A DNA stretch of 63,616 nucleotides from Bacillus sp. FJAT-42315 (GTDB taxonomy: Bacteria > Bacillota > Bacilli > Bacillales > Domibacillaceae): positions 3,224,799-3,288,414 of the forward strand of contig NZ_KZ454941.1 of NCBI RefSeq assembly GCF_002797375.1. Direction: 5' to 3'. The position numbers and the translations under genes were made by a program. The notes beneath the pieces were generated by a model. It was not told the DNA's origin, made no database searches, and saw only the letters and a program-made list of their open reading frames with translations. This document shows positions 47,670-63,616 of the stretch, piece by piece (the first letter of the stretch is position 1; each line of letters begins with the position of its first letter).

Positions 47670-48839
47670 CTATTCATAAATATGAACAGATGGTTTATCT
47701 GCATTCGGTTTTTTAACAATTAATGCTTCTGGTCCACTCGTTGATGTGATCGTTACTTCGACTGGTATATAAGCAGGAAAATGATCCATCGTTAATCCGG
47801 TAACAAATTGGGTAAATCCAATCGCTTCCGCTTTTCCATAAAATTGAATCGGGATTTCAATGGTTAAGCTCACTAGCTCATCCCCATGATATAATGCCTT
47901 TCCAACCACACCATTATAATTTTTAAAATATTTTTCCACATCTTGCTTAAAGTTTAAAAAATAGCCTAGATCATCTCTCCGCTCTTTTTCTGCTTCTGGT
48001 GACGGGAATAAATAATATTTCTCATTGACTTGCTGCCATTTTCCAATCGTGTCCTCATCTTCATCTAGATGCGTATAGGCGATGAAATTTCCCGGAACGA
48101 CCGAGTTTTGAGCTTGCTGTTTAAATAAAGCGATTGTCACAGGCACATCCTTTAAGCCTTTTGTCGTTCGCACTCGCTTCGCTACTTCTTCAGCAATTTT
48201 CTTTCCTTCTCGTTCTATTACTTCATCCGGAATCTTGTGTTCATACTGAGCACCATATTTTTCTTTTGTATAATAGTGAACAGAGTTTAATGCTAATCCA
48301 ATGACCGCTCCACTCAATTCTAATGAATTCTCTTTCGTTTTCGTTAAATAATTATGCTCCATAATATGAGCTAAATAGATCGGGCTTTTCTCATTTCGCT
48401 CTTGTACCGAGCCTTTGCCGTTATCGACCGGGTTTAATCCTAGGTTCTCCTCCGGCTTCATCTCTTTCTCTTTTAGCTGCGCATCGGTATATTTTCTATT
48501 TAACCAAGCTCGGACCGTATCTTTATCAAGCATTTGCCCTTCTTGGAACAAATATCTGTCTGGAGAAAAGTTCTCTTGGGCGATTCGCATTAACCCTGTT
48601 TCAAATTCAACGATATCATAGCGAGTATTTAAATTAGCAACGACCATTCCTCTTGCTTTTCCCGGTTTAAACGGTGTTAGCGTTCGATAAAAATCTTCAG
48701 AGATTTGGTAATTCGGAATGATCGCTTTCTCTCCTTTGCCATCACCTTTAATGATTTCTTCGGTCTTTTCTAATTTCGGCGCACAACCACTAATTAGTAA
48801 AGAAGCCGTTAATGCTGCCAAAAATATTTTCTGCTTCAA
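47670..48839 (-). CDS. camS: CamS-family lipoprotein
   Basis: The 389-residue protein is a predicted lipoprotein. Its signal is short (KQKIFLAALTASLLISGC) with lipobox LISGC. The mature part has features of the family such as EVANRVRTT-like EEVAKRVRTTKGLKDVPVT, FKQQAQNSVVPGNFIAY and a final VEVTITSTSGPEALI. The staphylococcal and enterococcal forms yield a sex-pheromone peptide from the signal sequence. That role here is unproven. The start at 48839 is a TTG preceded by AGAGGTGG; a GTG start three codons upstream is also possible. It directly follows ligA in an operon, as in B. subtilis (yerH). Confidence 0.87.
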   Translation of the reverse strand: MKQKIFLAALTASLLISGCAPKLEKTEEIIKGDGKGEKAIIPNYQISEDFYRTLTPFKPGKARGMVVANLNTRYDIVEFETGLMRIAQENFSPDRYLFQEGQMLDKDTVRAWLNRKYTDAQLKEKEMKPEENLGLNPVDNGKGSVQERNEKSPIYLAHIMEHNYLTKTKENSLELSGAVIGLALNSVHYYTKEKYGAQYEHKIPDEVIEREGKKIAEEVAKRVRTTKGLKDVPVTIALFKQQAQNSVVPGNFIAYTHLDEDEDTIGKWQQVNEKYYLFPSPEAEKERRDDLGYFLNFKQDVEKYFKNYNGVVGKALYHGDELVSLTIEIPIQFYGKAEAIGFTQFVTGLTMDHFPAYIPVEVTITSTSGPEALIVKKPNADKPSVHIYE

Positions 48840-48854
48840 GCGAGCCACCTCTTA

Positions 48855-59130
<10,276 letters not shown>

Positions 59131-59160
59131 TCTTCCACCACCTACAAACATATGTTCTTA

Positions 59161-59853
59161 TTATACACCATTTTTGACTGCTGTAACTGTTTTTATTGCT
59201 TCTGCTAGTTGTTCATAGATGATATTACCGATCACAACGATATCGGCATATTGAGCCATTTCTTTTGCTTGATTGGCCGTCTGAATACCGCCACCGTAAA
59301 TAAATGTCGTATTGTTTAGCGTCTCGCTTACTGCCTTGACAGTTTCTACATCTCCATATGTCCCACTGTACTCTAAATAAAACAATGGCAGACGCATCAT
59401 ATTCTCTGCCATCATTGCGTAAGCAACAATATCCTCTTTAGATAGCGAAGCTTTTGCTTCCGTTAACGCAGCCGCTTTACAATCAGGGTTAGCAATACAG
59501 TATCCTTCTGCATAAATCTCTTCCCAGTCCATCAATTCACCGAATTCTTTGATCGCCTCATGATGGAGACCCGTAATCCATTCAGCTTTCTGACTATTAA
59601 GCACCGTCGGGATAAAATATAAATCGAATCCTGGTGTGATTGATTCAATAGTAGAAACTTCTAGCACACAAGGCACAGTATATCGACGAACTCGCGCCAT
59701 TAAATCAAGGACATTTTCTAGTGTAACCCCATCACTGCCCCCAATTAAAATCGCATCCGTACCTGATTCGCATAATCTTTCTAACGTCTCGTCATCTATC
59801 TCTTTATTTGGATCTAACTTAAACACATGACGCCATTCGCGCACATCATACAT
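59161..59853 (-). CDS. pcrB: Heptaprenylglyceryl phosphate synthase
   Basis: PcrB joins heptaprenyl diphosphate to glycerol-1-phosphate. The 230-residue TIM-barrel protein has [61 protein letters not shown] and [20 protein letters not shown]. The start has GGGAGGAA. It is 30 bp upstream of pcrA and in the same transcript, as in B. subtilis. Confidence 0.95.
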   Translation of the reverse strand: MYDVREWRHVFKLDPNKEIDDETLERLCESGTDAILIGGSDGVTLENVLDLMARVRRYTVPCVLEVSTIESITPGFDLYFIPTVLNSQKAEWITGLHHEAIKEFGELMDWEEIYAEGYCIANPDCKAAALTEAKASLSKEDIVAYAMMAENMMRLPLFYLEYSGTYGDVETVKAVSETLNNTTFIYGGGIQTANQAKEMAQYADIVVIGNIIYEQLAEAIKTVTAVKNGV

Positions 59854-59916
59854 CTAATTTCCTCCCATTCTATATTCAAAACATAGCCAAATATTTGGCA
59901 CCCTTCATTATAACAT

Positions 59917-59985
59917 TAAAATAAGGGCCTGACCCCCATCGCATCATATATGTATGCAGTGGAAATCAGACCCTTTATTTTATTC
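59917..59985. terminator. Terminator-like inverted repeat after yerC
   Basis: AAAATAAGGGCCTGA (about 59919-59933) pairs imperfectly with TCAGACCCTTTATTTT (about 59967-59982), with CCCCC near the centre. It overlaps the yerC stop and lies before the pcrB start, so it probably separates the two transcripts. Confidence 0.6.
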
Positions 59986-60279
59986 AGACGGTTCTTTAAT
60001 TCGGTCAAGAACGAGCTGGTACGCATCATTTCCATAGTTTAAGCAACGCTTGACACGAGAAATGGTAGCCGTAGATGCACCAGTACCCGCTTCAATCTTA
60101 TGGTAAGTTTTACCTTCTTTAAGCATGCGAGCAACTTCAAGGCGCTGAGCGAGTGACTGAATTTCATTGACTGTGCAAAGGTCATCGAAAAATAAATAAC
60201 ATTCTTCTAAATCACGAAGAGACAAAATTGCCTCAAATAGCTGATCTAGCTCTTTTCCACGTAACTTTTCAATCTGCAT
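59980..60279 (-). CDS. yerC: YerC/TrpR-like DNA-binding protein
   Basis: The 99-residue protein has the TrpR-like helix-turn-helix. The sequence QIEKLRGKELDQLFEAILSL, then EIQSLAQRLEVARMLKEGK, and TGASTATISRVKRCLNYGND matches the YerC/YecD family almost unchanged. Its regulatory targets are not settled. The start is set at the ATG of 60279 by comparison with B. subtilis YerC (MQIDKLRGKEL); a TTG four codons upstream is too near the AAGGGG site. Confidence 0.93.
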   Translation of the reverse strand: MQIEKLRGKELDQLFEAILSLRDLEECYLFFDDLCTVNEIQSLAQRLEVARMLKEGKTYHKIEAGTGASTATISRVKRCLNYGNDAYQLVLDRIKEPSE

Positions 60280-60304
60280 ATGATGCTTCAAACCCCTTCG
60301 CTAA

Positions 60305-61333
60305 TTATTTTACAAATTCAACTATTTGATTGAGCCCTTTTGAAGCAGGAATTACTTGAATCCATGTGTTTCCAGGGATAAAATCAAGCATCGATCCTTT
60401 TTTAAAAGGGATAATACGCCCGTTGACATTAGACCACTCGACTTGACGAACAATTCCGTGTTGAATCAGGTAAGCCGAACCACCTGAGGATAGATCAATA
60501 TCTAATCGCCCTTCCGAATCAACGACACGATGACCGGCTTCAATAATAAAGATATTGTCTGCTAATACAGGCTCTTGTGTTTCGCGATCTACCTCTTGTT
60601 CTCCGCTAGTCCATCGCTCATAGCTCTGTTGTTTTGTGTCATACTTGTACTCTACTTGAAAAGCAGCTTGATTAGAGTAGCGAATATGAACGGTTTCCGC
60701 TTCTTGCCCCACAAGTTCTTTCACTTCAGCTTGCTTCATAAAGTTCAGACTGTCAGGAGGCGTCTCCAAATCATAGCCTTTCTCCTTTGCTACCTCATTC
60801 ATTTCATCAAATATCATATAAGAATTATGAGGAGCCACTCTGGAAGGATCTCGTTGAAAAATGTTTCCCTCATATTGAATCCCATTGATCTGGTCAATCT
60901 CTCCACTTTGAAGCATTTTTTTCGCATCTGGACTATAACCATGCGCGATAAATAAACTGTCGTATCCATTGGCCAAATCAATAAAATAATCTCTCGCACT
61001 TCGCACAGGACCTATCTTTTCAGGCTGTTGACTTTGATAAATAGCTAGGAAACGTGTCATATTCCCTTCAACCATTACTTCATATACAATATCCGCCTGT
61101 GCCAATCCAGTTTGTGGACGTGCTTTTGGATGATTATTAATAACAACCGCTGTCGCTCGTTGGTCTGGCTTTTCCTCTGTTTTCTCCCCAGTTAACGGAG
61201 AAACATAGTTGCCTTCATTAGCTGGCAAAGCCACTCCATTTTCTTTCTGAGCTTCATTGTTTTCTTTCTGTCCCCAACAACCGCTTAATAAGATCGCACT
61301 TGTTAGTAAGGTCATGATGGTTAATTTTCTCAT
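60305..61333 (-). CDS. yerB: YerB-type lipoprotein (DUF3048)
   Basis: The 342-residue protein is a lipoprotein: a signal of 18 residues with lipobox LLSGC. Two DUF3048 domains follow. The N-terminal has SPLTGEKTEEKPDQRATAVV, INNHPKARPQTGLAQADIV and GPVRSARDYFIDLA. The C-terminal domain includes DIDLSSGGSAYLIQHG and IPFKKGSMLDFIPGNTWIQV. Function is unknown. It sits in the yerA-yerB-yerC order seen in B. subtilis. Confidence 0.92.
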   Translation of the reverse strand: MRKLTIMTLLTSAILLSGCWGQKENNEAQKENGVALPANEGNYVSPLTGEKTEEKPDQRATAVVINNHPKARPQTGLAQADIVYEVMVEGNMTRFLAIYQSQQPEKIGPVRSARDYFIDLANGYDSLFIAHGYSPDAKKMLQSGEIDQINGIQYEGNIFQRDPSRVAPHNSYMIFDEMNEVAKEKGYDLETPPDSLNFMKQAEVKELVGQEAETVHIRYSNQAAFQVEYKYDTKQQSYERWTSGEQEVDRETQEPVLADNIFIIEAGHRVVDSEGRLDIDLSSGGSAYLIQHGIVRQVEWSNVNGRIIPFKKGSMLDFIPGNTWIQVIPASKGLNQIVEFVK

Positions 61334-61370
61334 ACAAAACTCCCATATAGATTCTCTTCACTTTACTATT

Positions 61371-63113
61371 TTAACGCATTATAGTCGGAAAGAGTACCGT
61401 TTTCTTCATGACATCATACATTCCATGTGAAGTGATACGAATGTATGGTAAATGTGTCGATGATAAAAAAAGTAATGTATAGATCGGGTCATCAAATTGA
61501 TAGCCGCGATCAACTAACAGTTTTTTCAACTCGACTTCTTCTGTTATTAATTCCTCTATCGGCTTAATAGACATCATGCCTGAAAGCTCCAAAGGAATTT
61601 CGTGAACGATTTGTTCATTTTCAGCAAGAACTAACCCTCCACCGATTTCTTTCATTCGAGAGAAAGCTCGTTCCATCTCTCGTTTACATTTTCCGATCAG
61701 AAGAATATCACCTGTATTCGAAAATGAGGAAGCAAGTCCTTGAACATTCGTCGCAAAACCTTTGATCGTCGTATTCACGCGCCATTTCCCACGACGGTCT
61801 AATAATACTAAAAAGTTTTCATCGTCTGTCTGGTCAAGTTCTTCGCCTGAAACATCAACTTCAAGAGAGTACGGCTTTGTAATGACATTGTTAACCATTT
61901 CAATTCCAAACGGCATAGAGAATTGTAAATCTTCCTCTTGTAGCTCCCACTCTAACTTCAACGGACCAAATCCATACTTTTCCCAATTGATTGCAGGGAA
62001 AGCTGGTACCGACTCATCTTCCTTCTTCACCCATTCCCCTTTTGATAAAACAGCAACTGGAGTAGGTTGATGCTCATTTTCCAATATATTAATATTAGCT
62101 ACTCTTCCCGGTGCAATCACGCCATGTAAATGATCCACTCTATAATATTTCGCCACATTATAACTCGCCATATGATAAGCATCGATCGGTGGAACTCCAT
62201 ATTCAATTGCCTTAGCAATCATCCAGTCCAAAATCCCTTCTTCATAAAAAGAAGGAGGCGAACCATCTGTCGTAAACATCATCATATCGTATTGATTCAA
62301 ATTCATTTCGTTCATGTCCTGAAGTAGCAATTCGAGGTCTGGTCGAATCGAGGAGTGGCGTAAAGAAACCATATATCCTGCCATTAAACGCTTCTTAATA
62401 TCTTCTCCACTCATGGATTCATGATCGCTATCTGCACCAAGTAACGCCATCTTTGTCAGCGTTTTTTCAGAGGCACCCGGAAAATGGCCTTCAATTCTTT
62501 TACGCATTCGCTTTGTTTCTTGAATCCAATGCAACATCATGTCATCGCCAGCTAAAAGCTTTGGCCATCCAGTCAGTTCTCCCCCTTGGACAACTGCCTC
62601 ATGCTCCATCCACGATTTCACTGCCGTATTAGAGAAAATTTCTTCTTCATTTGCCAACTCTGTTTGTCCATCATAACGGCACCACCAATACATACTAACG
62701 GGCAATGTTCGCAATTCCTCAAGTAAAGAAAACGCTTTCTTTTCTTCTAACAGCAAAAATAGCATTAAGTTGTCATTGATAAAAGTAGTCGTTCCTGTCT
62801 TCACTGCATATTCAGCGAAAGTTTGGGGATTATAAAGCTGAAATGGATGAACATGTGGCTCGATATAACCTGGGACTAACGTTTTATCCTGACAGTCATA
62901 TATTTCATAAGAGCCTTTACTAGTTGGCAAATCCTCACCAACATACACAATACGATCTTCATAAATCCAAATATTAGCTGTCACCCATTGTTTAAGGATT
63001 GAGTGCAAGAAACGGGCATTGGTCAGAACTAATGTCGGAGCAATCTCTTCATTAACAACCGCTACATGTGCTCTAAGCTGCCTGTTCCTCCAGCGATATC
63101 TTTGTTCTAACAT
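61371..63113 (-). CDS. yerA: Adenine deaminase-like amidohydrolase (YerA)
   Basis: The 580-residue protein belongs to the adenine deaminase group of amidohydrolases. The metal-binding HxH is in GYIEPHVHPFQLYNP (about 95-109). MSGEDIKKRLMAGYMVSLRH and the aspartate in MMFTTDGSPP follow. The C-terminal part includes GVIAPGRVANINILEN and the second beta-sandwich, as in AdeC. The YerA paralogues are a separate branch from AdeC. Deamination of adenine is likely but not certain. AGGAGGC precedes the start. Confidence 0.87.
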   Translation of the reverse strand: MLEQRYRWRNRQLRAHVAVVNEEIAPTLVLTNARFLHSILKQWVTANIWIYEDRIVYVGEDLPTSKGSYEIYDCQDKTLVPGYIEPHVHPFQLYNPQTFAEYAVKTGTTTFINDNLMLFLLLEEKKAFSLLEELRTLPVSMYWWCRYDGQTELANEEEIFSNTAVKSWMEHEAVVQGGELTGWPKLLAGDDMMLHWIQETKRMRKRIEGHFPGASEKTLTKMALLGADSDHESMSGEDIKKRLMAGYMVSLRHSSIRPDLELLLQDMNEMNLNQYDMMMFTTDGSPPSFYEEGILDWMIAKAIEYGVPPIDAYHMASYNVAKYYRVDHLHGVIAPGRVANINILENEHQPTPVAVLSKGEWVKKEDESVPAFPAINWEKYGFGPLKLEWELQEEDLQFSMPFGIEMVNNVITKPYSLEVDVSGEELDQTDDENFLVLLDRRGKWRVNTTIKGFATNVQGLASSFSNTGDILLIGKCKREMERAFSRMKEIGGGLVLAENEQIVHEIPLELSGMMSIKPIEELITEEVELKKLLVDRGYQFDDPIYTLLFLSSTHLPYIRITSHGMYDVMKKTVLFPTIMR

Positions 63114-63231
63114 TTATACAGCCTCCTAAAAGGAAGTTATCATTCCATTTATTAAATTATTGATTATCGTAACACATTTTACAGTTTAACGCTCTAAAGA
63201 ACTACATTTTTTTTGAACAAAATGTGAATTT

Positions 63232-63382
63232 GAAAAGCGGAAGGCGCTGTTCAGCGACGTATGGACTGGAACGAGCCGATCGAGATAAAGGAAACACGAT
63301 GAACGTTAGTGAATCGATGTTGACTTATCGCAAGGAGGGGCGTGGAAGTACACTAGTCGCTAGCGCCTGCAGCTGGACAATT
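63232..63382 (+). repeat. Dispersed structured repeat, copy D
   Basis: Same element as at 33808-33958. Pairing arms: GGCGCT (63243-63248) with AGCGCC (63362-63367), and AGCGAC (63253-63258) with GTCGCT (63356-63361). The core has GAGATAAAGGAAACACGATG and GAATCGATGTTGACTTATCG. Confidence 0.8.
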
Positions 63383-63534
63383 CGAAAAGCGGAAGGCGCT
63401 GTTCAGCGACGTATGGACTGAAGCCACCCGCACGAGATAAAGGAAACACGATGAACGATAGTGAATCGATGTTGATTTATCGCAAGGAGGATGGCGGAAG
63501 TACACTAGTCGCTAGCGCATGGAGCTAGACACTC
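63383..63534 (+). repeat. Dispersed structured repeat, copy E
   Basis: This copy directly follows copy D. Arms: GGCGCT (63395-63400) with AGCGCA (63514-63519, one mismatch), and AGCGAC (63405-63410) with GTCGCT (63508-63513). The core is the same as in copy D except for a few substitutions. Confidence 0.8.
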
Positions 63535-63616
63535 GAAAAGCGGAGCCGACTGTCCAGACACGACAAGCAAATGACAGAATGACGAAATGGCGTTCTTCAG
63601 CCATACAGTCAGGGTG
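63535..63616 (+). repeat. Start of a second repeat type at the window edge
   Basis: It opens with GAAAAGCGGAGCCGACTGTC and then CGACAAGCAAATGACA, different from copies A-E. The motif GAGCCGACTG with CAAGCAAA also occurs in the insertion within copy B (34060-34080). The window ends before its far side. Confidence 0.55.

Overview
The window is a chromosomal segment of a low-to-moderate GC endospore-former-type Firmicute of the Bacillaceae. This rests on Bacillus-like gene order (yerA-yerB-yerC-pcrB-pcrA-ligA-camS and gatC-gatA-gatB), strong AGGAGG-type ribosome sites, Rho-independent terminators and a glyoxylate shunt pair. The species cannot be named from the sequence. Nearly everything is on the minus strand. 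The exceptions are bdhA, the argC-J-B-D block and a few decayed fragments.

Layout, left to right. 1-5.8 kb: the edge of an IS200/IS605-type element (tnpB) that has cut an AraC-type regulator gene, a DUF1456 gene, a tRNA-dihydrouridine synthase, malate:quinone oxidoreductase, and fragments of an ECF transporter and an ABC-2 permease. 5.8-11.5 kb: a compact cell-envelope stress module (response regulator, histidine kinase, ABC ATPase, FtsX-type permease, VanY-like carboxypeptidase). 11.5-15.4 kb: an accessory patch with a retropepsin-like pair, a GmrSD-like DUF262/HNH gene and a transposase remnant. 15.5-31.4 kb: rlmCD, alkA, bdhA, two tandem LysM proteins, a MarR-MFS-heterodimeric ABC exporter cluster, dagK, an arylamine N-acetyltransferase and a thioredoxin-like gene. 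31.5-36.3 kb: argCJBD, broken by about 500 bp of dispersed repeats and a terminator. 36.3-41.1 kb: a carboxylesterase and a TetR-controlled ABC cassette. 41.2-47.5 kb: gatCAB and aceBA. 47.6-63.1 kb: camS, ligA, pcrA, pcrB, yerC, yerB, yerA. The window ends in further copies of the dispersed repeat.

The most striking feature is pcrA (50879-59130). This normally essential 2.2-kb helicase gene is spread over 8.25 kb in four exons separated by three same-sense group II introns. The exons of 583, 99, 1128 and 398 nt join to exactly 736 codons, and the inferred product matches PcrA end to end. The outer introns each encode a reverse transcriptase/HNH protein. The middle one (894 bp) encodes none but keeps a short relic of the end of such a protein, so it looks like a deletion derivative that needs help in trans. 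All three splice at phase 1 and all sit in conserved helicase segments, two of them inside motifs II and VI.

A second signal is a roughly 150-bp dispersed repeat (four full or nearly full copies plus partial ones). Its closing stem varies in sequence between copies but stays complementary, which points to a folded RNA or DNA element rather than to protein coding.
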